Notes: generated by a model from the sequence alone, not told the origin. Shown: positions 22,103 to 31,783, numbered from the stretch's first letter. The stretch is 41,827 nt of DNA from an uncultured Clostridia bacterium (GCA_945947915.1 CAMEZQ010000016.1:1-41827), one strand, 5' to 3'. Numbers and translations are program-made.

Positions 22103-22983
22103 GCAGCTTATCTTTGGATCGTCCCAAAGAAGCAGCGCGCCCCCGGCGCGATAACCTGGCCTGGCGCCGGATGGAGGGCAAGGTGCTGCGTGTGCTGGTG
22201 ACGGCGGCGGCACTTGTGACGCTGGGATGCTTTGTGGGCGTCGTGGGATACACGGTGTTCAGAGGCGTGCCGTACATCAATGCCGATATGTTCCGCTGGA
22301 AATACACCAGTGATAATATGTCGGTGCTGCCGTCACTGATCTCTACGGTGCTGATCACGCTGGTCGGTCTGCTGGTATCGGCGCCCATCGGCATTTTCGG
22401 CGCCGTTTATCTGGTGGAATACGCGCCCCGCGGCAGCCGTCTGGCCAGCTTTTTCCGCCTGACCACAGAGACGCTGTCGGGTATCCCGTCCATCGTCTAT
22501 GGCCTTTTCGGCATGCTGTTTTTCGTTTTTGCCCTGGGCTGGGATTACTCCATATTGTCCGGCTCCTTTACCGTAGCCATCATGGTGCTGCCCACCATTA
22601 TCCGTACCACCGAGGAAGCGCTGAAGGCTGTGCCCGATTCTTACCGGGAGGCCAGTTTCGGCCTGGGTGCCGGCAAGGTGCGCACGATCTTCAGGATCGT
22701 TCTGCCGGCCGCTATTCCTGGCATCCTTTCGGGCATTATCCTCTCCATCGGCCGTATCGTCGGTGAAACGGCAGCCCTGAAATATACAGCCGGCACCGTG
22801 GCCTCCATGCCCGGGAGCCTGATGGATTCCGGAAGCACGCTGGCTGTGCTCTTTCACAAGCTGTCCGGCGAGGGCCTGCATATGGAAAATGCCTACGCGA
22901 CGGCAGTCATTCTGCTGTTGACCGTGCTGGCCATCAACGCGCTCTCCTCCTGGATCGCGAAAAAACTGAGAAAAGGAATGTAA
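22099..22983 (+). CDS. pstA: Phosphate ABC transporter permease PstA
   Basis: A 294-residue six-helix permease with [20 protein letters not shown] and the EAA loop [20 protein letters not shown] followed by [15 protein letters not shown]. The N-terminus has about 30 extra polar residues before the first helix. It overlaps pstC by 4 bases and is followed 8 bases later by pstB. Confidence 0.96.
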   Translation: MSSLSLDRPKEAARPRRDNLAWRRMEGKVLRVLVTAAALVTLGCFVGVVGYTVFRGVPYINADMFRWKYTSDNMSVLPSLISTVLITLVGLLVSAPIGIFGAVYLVEYAPRGSRLASFFRLTTETLSGIPSIVYGLFGMLFFVFALGWDYSILSGSFTVAIMVLPTIIRTTEEALKAVPDSYREASFGLGAGKVRTIFRIVLPAAIPGILSGIILSIGRIVGETAALKYTAGTVASMPGSLMDSGSTLAVLFHKLSGEGLHMENAYATAVILLLTVLAINALSSWIAKKLRKGM

Positions 22984-22991
22984 CTGCATCT

Positions 22992-23741
22992 ATGGATAAG
23001 ATCGTTACACGGGATCTGCATCTGTACTACGGCTCCTTCGAGGCGCTGAAAGGCATTGATATCACGATCCCTGAAAAAGAAATCACCGCGCTCATCGGCC
23101 CCTCGGGCTGCGGCAAGTCGACCTTTCTCAAGTCGATCAATCGAATGAACGACCTGATCGAGGGCTGCCGCATCACCGGTGAAGTGCTGCTCGATGACGA
23201 AAACGTTTACGGCGATATGGACATCAACCGGCTGCGCAAGCGGGTCGGCATGGTCTTTCAGAAGCCCAATCCGTTTCCCATGAGCATTTACGACAACATT
23301 GCCTACGGCCCGCGCACCCACGGCATCCACAGCCGCAAAGAGCTGGATGCCATCATCGAACGCTCGCTGCGTTCAGCCGCCATCTGGGACGAGGTCAAGG
23401 ATCGCCTGAAGAAGAACGCCCTGGGGCTCTCCGGCGGTCAGCAGCAGCGGCTCTGCATTGCCCGTGCGCTGGCGGTCGACCCCGAAGTCCTGCTGATGGA
23501 TGAGCCGACGTCGGCCCTTGATCCCATTTCCACCTCCCGCATTGAGGAGCTGGCGCTGGAGCTGAAGAAAAACTATACCATTGTGATGGTCACCCACAAC
23601 ATGCAGCAGGCCGTTCGTATTTCTGATGAAACGGCGTTTTTCCTGCTGGGTGAACTGATCGAATACGGCACCACCGAACAGATATTCTCGGTGCCGCGCG
23701 ACAAGCGCACGGAGGATTATATCACGGGGAGGTTTGGATAA
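22992..23741 (+). CDS. pstB: Phosphate ABC transporter ATPase PstB
   Basis: A 249-residue ATPase. Walker [12 protein letters not shown], the PstB-typical [19 protein letters not shown] and [20 protein letters not shown], signature [15 protein letters not shown], Walker [15 protein letters not shown] and switch TH-NMQQA are all intact. It powers phosphate import through PstCA. Confidence 0.97.
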   Translation: MDKIVTRDLHLYYGSFEALKGIDITIPEKEITALIGPSGCGKSTFLKSINRMNDLIEGCRITGEVLLDDENVYGDMDINRLRKRVGMVFQKPNPFPMSIYDNIAYGPRTHGIHSRKELDAIIERSLRSAAIWDEVKDRLKKNALGLSGGQQQRLCIARALAVDPEVLLMDEPTSALDPISTSRIEELALELKKNYTIVMVTHNMQQAVRISDETAFFLLGELIEYGTTEQIFSVPRDKRTEDYITGRFG

Positions 23742-23742
23742 C

Positions 23743-24393
23743 ATGCGAAACCGCTTTGACCAGCAGCTGGAAGAACTCAATGAGCTGCTTATTGAAATGG
23801 GCGCTTTGTGCGGCAGTGCCGTGGCGCTGGATGCCAAGGCGCTGGAACTGGACGATGCCGCCCTGCGGGAACAGGCCGTGCAGACCGATATGAAGATCGA
23901 CAAGCTGGAACGTGAGATCGAAAGCCTCTGTCTGCGCCTGCTGCTGCAGCAGCAGCCGGTGGCGCGCGATCTGCGGCTGATCTCGGCCGCTCTGAAGATG
24001 ATCACCGATATGGAACGCATCGGGGATCAGGTCTCGGATATCGCGGAGATCCTGACCCACCGGCAGCTTTCGGAGACCTCCCGGCCGCTGCCGCTGCGGG
24101 AGATGTTCCAGAACGTCGTCCGCATGGTGACCGACAGCGTGGAAGCTTTCGTCAAAAAAGATCTGGAGCTGGCCCGCAGCGTGATGGAACACGATGAGAT
24201 CGTCGACCGGCTTTTTGACCGGACCAAATTTGGCCTGATCGACCTGCTGAAAATCGGCGGTGAGACGGCTGAAGACGCCATTGACCTGCTGATGATCGCC
24301 AAATATCTCGAACGTATCGGCGACCACGCCACCAATATTGCCGAATGGGTTGAATTCTCCATCACCGGTATTCATGTCGCGCCGCGCGACTGA
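23743..24393 (+). CDS. phoU: Phosphate signalling complex protein PhoU
   Basis: A 216-residue all-helical protein made of two repeated three-helix bundles. The PhoU metal-binding and interaction motifs appear in each half: LRLISAALKMITDMERIGDQ and LMIAKYLERIGDHATNIAEW. The ATG at 23743 follows GGGGAGG by about 10 bases; a TTG three codons earlier is less likely. PhoU lets PstSCAB report phosphate status to a PhoR-type kinase, but no phoB/phoR pair lies in the window. Confidence 0.96.
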   Translation: MRNRFDQQLEELNELLIEMGALCGSAVALDAKALELDDAALREQAVQTDMKIDKLEREIESLCLRLLLQQQPVARDLRLISAALKMITDMERIGDQVSDIAEILTHRQLSETSRPLPLREMFQNVVRMVTDSVEAFVKKDLELARSVMEHDEIVDRLFDRTKFGLIDLLKIGGETAEDAIDLLMIAKYLERIGDHATNIAEWVEFSITGIHVAPRD

Positions 24394-24415
24394 GCACTGC
24401 CCAAAATAAGAAAAT

Positions 24416-24460
24416 AACGCCGCCTCCAAAGCCGGATAGGCTTCAGAGGCGGCGTTTTCT
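24416..24460. terminator. Terminator after phoU
   Basis: AACGCCGCCTC pairs with GAGGCGGCGTT, with an inner AAGCC/GGCTT helix and T runs on both sides. It serves phoU and the convergent chorismate-mutase/ACT gene. Confidence 0.85.
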
Positions 24461-24483
24461 GCAAAACAGGGGAGACCACCGGA

Positions 24484-25341
24484 TCAGAGGGCGCTGCGGT
24501 TCCAGAAACCCAGAACGCGGAAGAAATACATTTCCTTCTCCATCTGGTACAGGGCGGCGCGGGTTTCCAGATTGGTGAAGTCGCCCGAAAGATCGATAAA
24601 GACGAGGTCGTCGGGATGACCATCGCCGGGGATAGAACGGCGCAGGCGCATGCGTTCGATATTGAGCTTGGCTTCGGCCAGAATGGACAGAGCCTGGGTC
24701 AGAGAGCCGTAATTGCGTTTGACGGCGAAAGCCAGGGTCATGGTGTTGGCGTCGTCGGCCAGGACCAGCCGGTCGGACAGGGCATAGAGCATCCGCCCGT
24801 TTTTGGCCGGTGTGACGCTGTTGATGTACAGCTCCGAGCGATAGAAGGCCAGACAGACGCTGTCGGCGTCGCCGGCGCTGTCGTCCCGCAGGAGGACGCG
24901 GGCGGCCCGGCCGCTGCAGGCGGCATCGATGGCTTCCTGCACCGTGGGGCAGGGGAGCCGGTCGGTCAGCTCGTCGGGAAGATCGCCGGCGATGGCGGCG
25001 GGAAAAGCCACCGGTCCCTCGGGCACGGCGTCGGCCATATGCTGCTCGTGCAGCAGGCGGCCGTCTTCGTTTTTCTTGAGGATCCAGCGGTACTGCTGTC
25101 CGCGGTGCATACGGGTCAAGGAAGACCAGAGAGAGGTGGCCTTGAGGGTCAGGTCGGGCGGGAACTGAGCGGCGATCTGCTGGACGTAGCGCAGCTCGTC
25201 GTCGTCGTCAAAGATCTCGCGGCCCAGATCCTGCTTGCTTTCGGCCAGACTGCCAGAGAGGGACATGCGCTTTTGAAAAGCTTCGATGAGCGCCTCGTCA
25301 CAGGTGGCGATGATATGTTTTAAAAGATTGAATTGATTCAT
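24484..25341 (-). CDS. Chorismate mutase-like/ACT protein lacking prephenate dehydratase active site
   Basis: A 285-residue protein; ATG 25341 follows AAAGGA. Residues 1-90 are an AroQ-type chorismate mutase fold. Aligned by eye to the E. coli P-protein without gaps, R28, K39, D48 and E52 correspond to R25, K36, D45 and E49, while R11 is K8 and R51 is D48. The C-terminus (about 205-285) is an ACT domain (KRNYGSLTQALSILAEAKLN and later FTNLETRAALYQMEKEM). Between them only a remnant of prephenate dehydratase is left: the first lobe is missing and the TRF catalytic motif is replaced by SDRL. So it is either a chorismate mutase with an ACT sensor or a regulator descended from PheA. A divergent promoter pair separates it from ltaE. 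Confidence 0.78.
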   Translation of the reverse strand: MNQFNLLKHIIATCDEALIEAFQKRMSLSGSLAESKQDLGREIFDDDDELRYVQQIAAQFPPDLTLKATSLWSSLTRMHRGQQYRWILKKNEDGRLLHEQHMADAVPEGPVAFPAAIAGDLPDELTDRLPCPTVQEAIDAACSGRAARVLLRDDSAGDADSVCLAFYRSELYINSVTPAKNGRMLYALSDRLVLADDANTMTLAFAVKRNYGSLTQALSILAEAKLNIERMRLRRSIPGDGHPDDLVFIDLSGDFTNLETRAALYQMEKEMYFFRVLGFWNRSAL

Positions 25342-25422
25342 GTAGACCGTCCTTTGCGTGCTGTCTGCCGCTTTTTGAAAGACACAGCGTATCCCGCTGC
25401 AAAAAGCCGGCAGTCTAAGAAT

Positions 25423-25452
25423 ATGATAGACCAGCCCGGGAAATGTTGTCAA
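25423..25452 (-). promoter_or_regulatory. Promoter of the chorismate-mutase/ACT gene
   Basis: On the minus strand TTGACA (25452-25447), 18-base spacer, TATCAT (25428-25423). It is back to back with the ltaE promoter. Confidence 0.72.
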
Positions 25453-25461
25453 TCGATTTAA

Positions 25462-25490
25462 TTTACAAAAAAACAGGCCTATGGTATAAT
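25462..25490 (+). promoter_or_regulatory. Promoter of ltaE
   Basis: TTTACA (25462-25467), 17-base spacer, TATAAT (25485-25490), one mismatch to consensus in total. Confidence 0.82.
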
Positions 25491-25567
25491 AACTGCGGAT
25501 AATATGCACCGATTTTCTGTAAAGTTTTAATATATTGTGAATTTATTATTTGGGAGGAAACCCGCAT

Positions 25568-26590
25568 ATGAGATATATTGATTTCCGCAGTGATACCGTT
25601 ACGCAGCCCACGCCGGAAATGCGCGCTGCCATGGCCGCGGCAGACGTCGGTGACGATGTCTATCAGGACGACCCCACGACCAACCAGCTGGAGGCGCTGG
25701 CTGCCCGGATGCTGGGAAAGGAAAAGGCCCTCTTTATTTCCTCCGGGACCATGGGCAACCAGCTGGCCATTATGGGGATGACCCGCAAGGGCGACGAGAT
25801 CATCGTTTCGGCCGATTCCCATATCGTCACACACGAGGCCGGGGCCACGGCGCTGCTTTCGGGGGCCAATCTGTGCGCCCTGCATTTTGAAAACGGCATG
25901 CCCGACGCCGCGGCCATCGAGCGCGCCATCCGCACGGAGAACGTACATCATCCGGATACGACGCTGATCTCTTATGAAAACGCGCTGGCCAACGGCCGTG
26001 TCGTCCCGGCCGCGCGCATGGCGGAGATCTATGAAGTGGGGCAGCGCCGTCACATCCCGGTGCACGTCGACGGCGCGCGGCTGTTCAACGCCGCCACGGC
26101 GCTGGGTGTCCCGGTCACCGAGCTGACCCGATACTGCGATACGGTCACCTGCTGCCTGTCCAAGGGCCTCTGCGCGCCGGTGGGGGCCGTGCTGGCCGGA
26201 CCGGCCGATTTTATCGACCGTTCCCGCCGCAACCGCAAGATCCTGGGCGGCGGCATGCGGCAGACCGGCATTCTGGCAGCCGCCGGCATCATCGCGCTGG
26301 AGAAGATGACCCAGCGCCTGCAGATCGACCACGACAACGCCAAATATCTGGCCCACCGCCTGAACGAGATCGAATATATCACCTGCGACGAAGCGGCCGT
26401 GGAGATCAATATGGTCTTCTGCACCATCGATCAGCCGGAAGAAAAACTGGCGGCGCTGCCGGCCCGGCTGCTGGAAAAGGGCATTCGCATCGGCGGCTAT
26501 GAAGGCGGCCCCATGCGGTTCCTCACCAACAACGACGTGGGGCCGGAGGAGATCGACCGGCTGGTCGAGGCCATCCGGGAGAGCTTCTGA
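25568..26590 (+). CDS. ltaE: Low-specificity L-threonine aldolase
   Basis: A 340-residue PLP enzyme that cleaves L-threonine and L-allo-threonine to glycine and acetaldehyde. MRYIDFRSDTVTQPTPEMR is the family's hallmark N-terminus; SSGTMGNQLA binds the cofactor phosphate; HVDGARLFNA and CLSKGLCAPVGAV follow, with the PLP-binding Lys at 199. The ATG at 25568 lies after GGGAGG and begins the conserved motif. Its terminator is not obvious. Confidence 0.95.
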   Translation: MRYIDFRSDTVTQPTPEMRAAMAAADVGDDVYQDDPTTNQLEALAARMLGKEKALFISSGTMGNQLAIMGMTRKGDEIIVSADSHIVTHEAGATALLSGANLCALHFENGMPDAAAIERAIRTENVHHPDTTLISYENALANGRVVPAARMAEIYEVGQRRHIPVHVDGARLFNAATALGVPVTELTRYCDTVTCCLSKGLCAPVGAVLAGPADFIDRSRRNRKILGGGMRQTGILAAAGIIALEKMTQRLQIDHDNAKYLAHRLNEIEYITCDEAAVEINMVFCTIDQPEEKLAALPARLLEKGIRIGGYEGGPMRFLTNNDVGPEEIDRLVEAIRESF

Positions 26591-26654
26591 CGGCTGCCGC
26601 CGGTGTGCCGGTGTGGTTTTCGTACGGTTTTTTCCGCGCAGGCGGGAAATTGAA

Positions 26655-26683
26655 TGGACAAACCGGCGGTAATGTGCTATTCT
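26655..26683 (+). promoter_or_regulatory. Candidate promoter of the TSCPD-asnS operon
   Basis: TGGACA (26655-26660), 17-base spacer, TATTCT (26678-26683). A TATAAT also occurs at 26728-26733 but without a matching -35. I see no T-box leader ahead of asnS. Confidence 0.4.
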
Positions 26684-26764
26684 GAAAAGAGATTTGCGGA
26701 ACTGCCGGCAGATGGATGCAGCTGCCGTATAATATATGAATTTATGTAAAGGGAGATAATAACC

Positions 26765-27013
26765 ATGATCTATCAGTATACGCCCGCGGGCATCTGCGCC
26801 CGCAGCATCACCATCAACGTCGAAAACGGCATGGTCACAGACGTCCAGTTTGTGGGCGGCTGCAACGGCAATCTGAAAGGCATCGGCAGCCTGGTCAGAG
26901 GCATGCGCGTGGAAGATGTGATCGAGCGTCTGGAGGGCATCACCTGCGGGCCCAAGAGCACTTCCTGCCCCGATCAGCTGGCCAAGGCCCTCAAGGCTAT
27001 GCAGAACCAGTAA
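26765..27013 (+). CDS. TSCPD domain protein (TIGR03905-type)
   Basis: An 82-residue protein of the small TSCPD family, named for the motif seen here as KSTSCPDQLAKAL near the C-terminus. Other landmarks are GICARSITINVENG, FVGGCNGNLKGIGSLVRGM and GITCGPKSTSC with three Cys residues. The same fold is found at the C-terminus of some B12-dependent ribonucleotide reductases; the stand-alone form has no established function. GGGAG precedes its ATG by about 9 bases. It is 27 bases before asnS. Confidence 0.92.
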   Translation: MIYQYTPAGICARSITINVENGMVTDVQFVGGCNGNLKGIGSLVRGMRVEDVIERLEGITCGPKSTSCPDQLAKALKAMQNQ

Positions 27014-27040
27014 AAAACTTTTTTTGGAGCGAATACACAC

Positions 27041-28429
27041 ATGGTAACAGTTAGAGAGATCCTTCATCAGCACGAAGATTACCTGGGCAAGCAGGTATCC
27101 CTCAGCGGCTGGGTCAGAACGGCGAGAGACGTTAAGGCCTGCGCCTTTATCGAACTGAACGACGGCTCGGTCGTCCGCAATCTGCAGGTGGTCGTGCCTG
27201 CGGACAGCGCGTTTTACAAGCTGGCCGCCGGCCTCAACGTAGGTACGGCCGTCACGGTCCGCGGTATCGTCAATCCGTCGCCCAACGCGCAGCAGGCCGT
27301 TGAGCTGACCGCCGACACCGTTTTGGTGGAGGGCGAGTGCCCCGCCGATTATCCTCTGCAGAAGAAGCGCCATTCGATGGAATATCTGCGCACCATTCAG
27401 CATCTGCGCCCCCGTACCAACACCTTCAACGCCGTTTTCCGCATCCGCAGCGAAGCGGCCTTTGCCATTCACAGCTTCTTCCATCAGCGCGGCTTTGTCT
27501 ATGCCCATACACCCATCATCACTTCCAGCGACGCCGAGGGGGCCGGCGCCATGTTCCGCGCCACCACCATCGAGCTGGACAACGTCCCCCGCACCGAGGA
27601 CGGCGCCGTGGATTATTCCAAGGATTTCTTCGGCACCAGCACCAATCTGACCGTTTCCGGCCAGCTGGAGGCCGAGGTTTTCGCGCTGGCTTTCGGCAAG
27701 ACCTATACCTTCGGCCCCACTTTCCGCGCCGAGCGTTCCAACACCACGCGCCACGCCGCCGAGTTCTGGATGATCGAGCCGGAAGTGGCTTTCAACGATC
27801 TGGAGGCCAACGCCCAGCTGGCCGAGGATATGACCAAGTATGTCATTAACCATGTGCTGCAGAGCTGCCCCGATGAGATGGAGTTCCTCAATAAATTCGT
27901 GGATAAGGGCCTCATCGAACGTCTGACCAAGATCGCCAACGAAGAAAAGTTCGGCCGCATTGATTATACCGACGCCATCGCCATTCTGGAAAAGAATAAG
28001 GATAATTTCGAATTCCCCGTCTTCTGGGGCTGTGATATCCAGACCGAGCACGAGCGTTATCTGTCGGAAGTCGTTTTCGGCAAGCCGGTCTTCGTCTTTA
28101 ACTATCCCAAGGAGATCAAGGCCTATTATATGCGCCTGAACGACGACGGCAAAACGGTCGCCGCCATGGATATGCTGGTGCCCGGCATCGGCGAGCTGAT
28201 CGGCGGCAGCCAGAGAGAAGAACGTCTGGATGTGCTGGAGCGCCGCATGCAGGAATGCGGGCTCAAGGCCGAGGACTACGATTGGTATATGGAGCTGCGC
28301 AAGTTCGGCGGCGTCGTCCATTCGGGCTACGGCATCGGCTTCGAGCGCCTCATCATGTACCTGACCGGCATGGGCAATATCCGCGACGTGCTGCCCTTCC
28401 CCCGTACGGTGGGCAACATCAGCATCTGA
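27041..28429 (+). CDS. asnS: Asparaginyl-tRNA synthetase
   Basis: A 462-residue class II synthetase of the usual length that charges tRNA-Asn. The N-terminal OB-fold anticodon-binding domain ([20 protein letters not shown]) is followed by motif 2 ([20 protein letters not shown]) and motif 3 ([20 protein letters not shown] ending DVLPFPR). The [13 protein letters not shown] segment is specific for AsnRS rather than AspRS. GGAG lies about 12 bases before the ATG. Confidence 0.97.
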   Translation: MVTVREILHQHEDYLGKQVSLSGWVRTARDVKACAFIELNDGSVVRNLQVVVPADSAFYKLAAGLNVGTAVTVRGIVNPSPNAQQAVELTADTVLVEGECPADYPLQKKRHSMEYLRTIQHLRPRTNTFNAVFRIRSEAAFAIHSFFHQRGFVYAHTPIITSSDAEGAGAMFRATTIELDNVPRTEDGAVDYSKDFFGTSTNLTVSGQLEAEVFALAFGKTYTFGPTFRAERSNTTRHAAEFWMIEPEVAFNDLEANAQLAEDMTKYVINHVLQSCPDEMEFLNKFVDKGLIERLTKIANEEKFGRIDYTDAIAILEKNKDNFEFPVFWGCDIQTEHERYLSEVVFGKPVFVFNYPKEIKAYYMRLNDDGKTVAAMDMLVPGIGELIGGSQREERLDVLERRMQECGLKAEDYDWYMELRKFGGVVHSGYGIGFERLIMYLTGMGNIRDVLPFPRTVGNISI

Positions 28430-28431
28430 TT

Positions 28432-28454
28432 TTTCCGGCTTTGATCAGCCGGAA
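28432..28454 (+). other. Intercistronic hairpin after asnS
   Basis: TTTCCGGCT pairs with AGCCGGAAA around TTGATC. It has no T run after it, so it may stabilise the asnS mRNA or act as a weak attenuator before coaW. Confidence 0.4.
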
Positions 28455-28486
28455 AGGCAAAAACAGACAAGGAGAACAAGGGCAGA

Positions 28487-29296
28487 ATGATCATTGGAAT
28501 CGATATCGGGGGCAGCACGACCAAGATCGTCGGCTTTGACGGCCGGCAGATCGTGTCGCCCATGATGGTCCGTGCCGGCGACCCCAAGACTTCCGCATAC
28601 GGCGCCTTCGGCCGTTTTCTGCTGGAAAACGGGCTGGAGCTGTGCAATATTGAAAAGATCATGGTGACCGGCGTGGGCTCGAGCTTTCTGCCCGAGACCA
28701 TCTATCAGATCGAGACCCATAAGGTCGACGAGATCACGGCAGTGGGCCGGGGCGGGCAGTATCTTTCCGGCCTGGACAAAACCGTCGTCGTCAGCATGGG
28801 CACAGGTACGGCCGTCATCGGCGTCGAGGGGGAGAATATCGCCCATATCGGCGGCACCGGTGTCGGCGGCGGCACCATCATCGGCATCTGCGACAAGCTG
28901 CTGGGCGTGCGCTCCATCGAGCATATCATCGAGCTGGCCCGGCAGGGCGACCTGCGAAAGATCGATCTGACCATCGGCGATATTTCCTCGGAGGATATCT
29001 CCAATATGACCGGCGCCATTACGGCTTCCAATTTCGGCAAGGTCTCCGACCTGGCCAGTCCGGCCGACCTGGCGCTGGGCGTGCTCAACATGGTCTTTCA
29101 GACCATTGGTATCGTGGCGGCACTGGCCGGACGCTCGAGAGGCATGGACCGCATCGTGCTCACCGGCAACGTGGCCCGGATCCCCCAGGCCGCGCCGGTC
29201 TTCCGCGCCATCGAAGGGCTTTACGGCGTTGTGTTCCATATCCCGGACAACGCCGATTTTGCCACGGCCATCGGCGCCGCCATCAGCGGTAAGTAA
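28487..29296 (+). CDS. coaW: Type II pantothenate kinase
   Basis: A 269-residue ASKHA-fold kinase for the first step of coenzyme A synthesis (pantothenate to 4'-phosphopantothenate). IGIDIGGSTTKIVGFDG is the phosphate-1 motif; SMGTGTAVIGVEG and GGTGVGGGTIIGICDKLLG match the type II enzymes such as Staphylococcus CoaW. BadF/HgdC-type activator ATPases share the N-terminal fold but lack this length and the GVGGGT segment, so CoaW is preferred. GGAG lies 11 bases before the ATG. It is probably in one operon with asnS upstream and the aminotransferase downstream. Confidence 0.88.
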   Translation: MIIGIDIGGSTTKIVGFDGRQIVSPMMVRAGDPKTSAYGAFGRFLLENGLELCNIEKIMVTGVGSSFLPETIYQIETHKVDEITAVGRGGQYLSGLDKTVVVSMGTGTAVIGVEGENIAHIGGTGVGGGTIIGICDKLLGVRSIEHIIELARQGDLRKIDLTIGDISSEDISNMTGAITASNFGKVSDLASPADLALGVLNMVFQTIGIVAALAGRSRGMDRIVLTGNVARIPQAAPVFRAIEGLYGVVFHIPDNADFATAIGAAISGK

Positions 29297-29354
29297 ATTC
29301 GGATCCTCAACTTCTGCATAAGGATCTGTACAATATTTGAAGGAGAGATAACTT

Positions 29355-30629
29355 ATGGACATCCGTACAGCAAGCAAGGAACAGCTGCTGGCTATGAAAG
29401 AAGAGCTGACAGCCAAGTATAACGAATGCTGCGCCAAGAACCTGAACCTCAACATGTCGAGAGGCAAGCCCGGCGCTGATCAGCTCGATCTGAGCCGCGA
29501 CATTCTGACAGCCGTTTCCACCAACGAAGACACCATCTTTGAAGGCACCGACCTGCGCAACTACGGCGGCCTGGACGGCATTCCCGCCTGCAAGGCCCTC
29601 TTTGCCGAGCTGCTGCACAGCAAGCCCGAGAACATTCTGGTGGGCGGCAACGCCAGCCTGACCATGATGTATGACAACATGATGCGTCTGTGGGTCTTCG
29701 GCGACTGCAACGGCAGCACCCCCTGGAGCAAGCTGGACAAGGTCAAGTTCCTGTGCCCCGTCCCCGGTTATGACCGTCACTTTGCCATCTGCGAGCAGCT
29801 GGGCATGGAAATGATCAACATCCCCATGCACGCCGACGGCCCCGATATGGACATGATCGAGAAGCTGGTGGCTGAGGACGCCAGCATCAAGGGTATCTGG
29901 TGCGTGCCCAAGTATTCCAACCCCACCGGCGTCGTCTATTCTGATGAAGTCATCCGCCGCTTTGCCGCCCTCAAGCCGGCTGCGCCCGACTTCAAGATCA
30001 TGTGGGACAACGCCTACTGCGTACATCACCTGACCGCTGAGAAGATCGAGATCCTCGACATCTTTGAAGAAGCCGCCAAGCACGGCAACGAAGACATGAT
30101 CTTCGAGTTCGCCTCGACCTCCAAGATCACCTATCCCGGCGCCGGCGTCGCCTGCATGTGCGCTTCGGTCAAGAACATGAAGTGGGCCAAGAATCTGCTC
30201 AAGGTCCAGGCCATCGGCCCCGACAAGATCAACCAGGCCCGCCACGTCAAGTTCTTCGGCAACGCCGCCGGTGTCGCTGCCCACATGGAAAAGCACGCCG
30301 CCATTCTGGCCCCCAAGTTTGAGATCGTCCTGCAGATGCTGGAAGAAAACCTGGGCGGCACGGGCGCTGCCAGCTGGCTGCCTGCCAAGGGCGGTTATTT
30401 CATCAGCTTTGACGCCATGCCCGGCTGCGCGTCGCGCATCTTCGAGCTGTGCAAGCAGGCCGGTGTAGTCATCACCGACGCCGGCGCCACCTATCCCTAT
30501 GGCAAGGATCCGCTGGACAGCAACCTGCGCATCGCGCCTTCCTTCCCGCCGGTCGACGAGCTGAAGGCCGCCATGGAAGTCTTCTGCGTCTGCGCCAAGC
30601 TGGCCGCTGTGGAGAAGATGCTGGGCTGA
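29355..30629 (+). CDS. Class I/II aminotransferase (aspartate-aminotransferase-like, MocR-type PF12897 group)
   Basis: A 424-residue PLP enzyme. NLNLNMSRGKPGADQLDLSR at the N-terminus, LVGGNASLTMMYD, CPVPGYDRHFAICE, IWCVPKYSNPTGVVYSDE and the PLP lysine K257 in STSKITYPGAG are characteristic of a distinct aminotransferase group related to aspartate aminotransferases. Likely substrate is aspartate or another dicarboxylic amino acid, from family membership only. GAAGGAGAG precedes the ATG. Codon use is very biased, suggesting high expression. It ends in a palindromic terminator. Confidence 0.9.
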   Translation: MDIRTASKEQLLAMKEELTAKYNECCAKNLNLNMSRGKPGADQLDLSRDILTAVSTNEDTIFEGTDLRNYGGLDGIPACKALFAELLHSKPENILVGGNASLTMMYDNMMRLWVFGDCNGSTPWSKLDKVKFLCPVPGYDRHFAICEQLGMEMINIPMHADGPDMDMIEKLVAEDASIKGIWCVPKYSNPTGVVYSDEVIRRFAALKPAAPDFKIMWDNAYCVHHLTAEKIEILDIFEEAAKHGNEDMIFEFASTSKITYPGAGVACMCASVKNMKWAKNLLKVQAIGPDKINQARHVKFFGNAAGVAAHMEKHAAILAPKFEIVLQMLEENLGGTGAASWLPAKGGYFISFDAMPGCASRIFELCKQAGVVITDAGATYPYGKDPLDSNLRIAPSFPPVDELKAAMEVFCVCAKLAAVEKMLG

Positions 30630-30685
30630 TCCAGCCGCTTGATCCGGAACACGGCAGACTGATTTTTTACCCATTCAGATCCGTT

Positions 30686-30716
30686 AAAAGACCTCCCCGC
30701 GGGGAGGTCTTTTTTT
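30686..30716. terminator. Terminator after the aminotransferase gene
   Basis: A 28-base palindrome, AAAAGACCTCCCC/GGGGAGGTCTTTT, followed by a T run. Confidence 0.9.
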
Positions 30717-30927
30717 CGGCGCAAATGCAGCATAAAACGATGAAATTGCCAGTTTATGCATAAACAGCTCCGCAAGAAAAAGGTCGCTTCGCATGAAAAA
30801 ACGGCGATATTTCTTTTGCGGATAAAAGAAATGCGGAATACCGGCGAAATCTGTCGAACGAATATGGTGGACAACTGCGGCTTCAAATGTCAAAATAAGA
30901 ATGGGGAGAATAAAGGAGGAGTCGTTG

Positions 30928-31215
30928 ATGGAAGAGTGTGCCGTACGGCAGCGCAGGCGCGTCGTCGGATTGGATGGGGGAGAAATCGATCTGATTTACG
31001 GGTTGGTGACCCGTGAAATACGCATGGAGGGAATGACGCTGGAAAACTATGGGATCTGTATTCACGCGGATACGGGTGAACGGATCGAGTCCAGCACCGT
31101 GTGGGATATCTCTCCCGATCTGAAAACGGTGGAAGAGCTGCTTGCATTGTTGTACAGAATGGAGGTCACACCGGTAACTTTACAAGATATTGTGTGTGAT
31201 TATATTGAAAAATAG
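30928..31215 (+). CDS. DUF6514-like small protein
   Basis: A 95-residue protein; AAAGGAGGAG precedes the ATG at 30928. LENYGICIHADTGERIESST, VWDISPDLKTVEELLALLYR and MEVTPVTLQDIVCDYIEK match the pattern I know for DUF6514, a short Clostridia family of unknown function (ending in a D-Y/F-L-like segment). There is no membrane segment. Its end overlaps the -35 region of the nrdR promoter. Assignment is from memory of the family pattern. Confidence 0.72.
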   Translation: MEECAVRQRRRVVGLDGGEIDLIYGLVTREIRMEGMTLENYGICIHADTGERIESSTVWDISPDLKTVEELLALLYRMEVTPVTLQDIVCDYIEK

Positions 31216-31233
31216 TTTACATAATGGTATAAT
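31205..31233 (+). promoter_or_regulatory. Promoter of nrdR
   Basis: TTGAAA (31205-31210, inside the end of the upstream gene), 17-base spacer, perfect TATAAT (31228-31233). The leader to nrdR is about 90 bases and GC-rich. Confidence 0.8.
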
Positions 31234-31330
31234 CTTGAGAAAGAGGGGAGATCGGCGGCGCCGTGAAAGAGAAAAAAGGGCGGCGCGCCGGTCGGTCTGC
31301 TGCGGCAGACACTGATTTGGAGGGATTACC

Positions 31331-31783
31331 ATGAAATGTCCATTCTGCGGTTATACCGAAAGCAAGGTCGTTGATTCCCGGCCCACCGATGAAGGCAGCA
31401 GCATCCGCCGCCGCCGGGAGTGCCTTTCCTGCGGCAGCCGGTTCACCACTTACGAAACGGTGGAATATCTGCCGGTCATTGTCGTGAAAAAAGATGGTTC
31501 CCGAGAGGCTTTTGACCGAAGCAAGCTTCTGGGCGGTCTGGTCAAGGCCTGTGAAAAGCGTCCCGTGCCGCTGGCTCTGCTGGAAAAAGCTGTGGCAGAC
31601 ATTGAACAGACGATCTCCAATTCACTGAACCGCGAGGTCCGCAGTGAACATATCGGAGAGCTGGCCATGGAGCATTTGAAGCAGATCGACGAGGTGGCAT
31701 ATGTGCGTTTCGCGTCGGTCTACCGGCAGTTCAAAGATATCAATACCTTCATGGAAGAGCTGAATAAGCTGCTTGCGCAATGA
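31331..31783 (+). CDS. nrdR: Transcriptional repressor NrdR
   Basis: A 150-residue repressor of ribonucleotide reductase genes that senses ATP and dATP. The zinc ribbon cysteines are C3, C6, C31 and C34 (MKCPFCG...CLSCGSRF), the arginine-rich SSIRRRREC between them, and the ATP-cone domain follows ([20 protein letters not shown] ... [14 protein letters not shown]). GGAGGGATTACC precedes the ATG. No nrd genes lie in the window. Confidence 0.97.
   Translation: MKCPFCGYTESKVVDSRPTDEGSSIRRRRECLSCGSRFTTYETVEYLPVIVVKKDGSREAFDRSKLLGGLVKACEKRPVPLALLEKAVADIEQTISNSLNREVRSEHIGELAMEHLKQIDEVAYVRFASVYRQFKDINTFMEELNKLLAQ

Noticed and set aside
26591-26764. T-box leader ahead of asnS
   Set aside because: No T-box sequence (AGGGTGGNACCGCG) or specifier stem is visible, and another gene lies between.
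25463-28321. A 952-codon open frame on the minus strand opposite ltaE and asnS
   Set aside because: Shadow of well-defined genes; the translation is low-complexity and matches no family.
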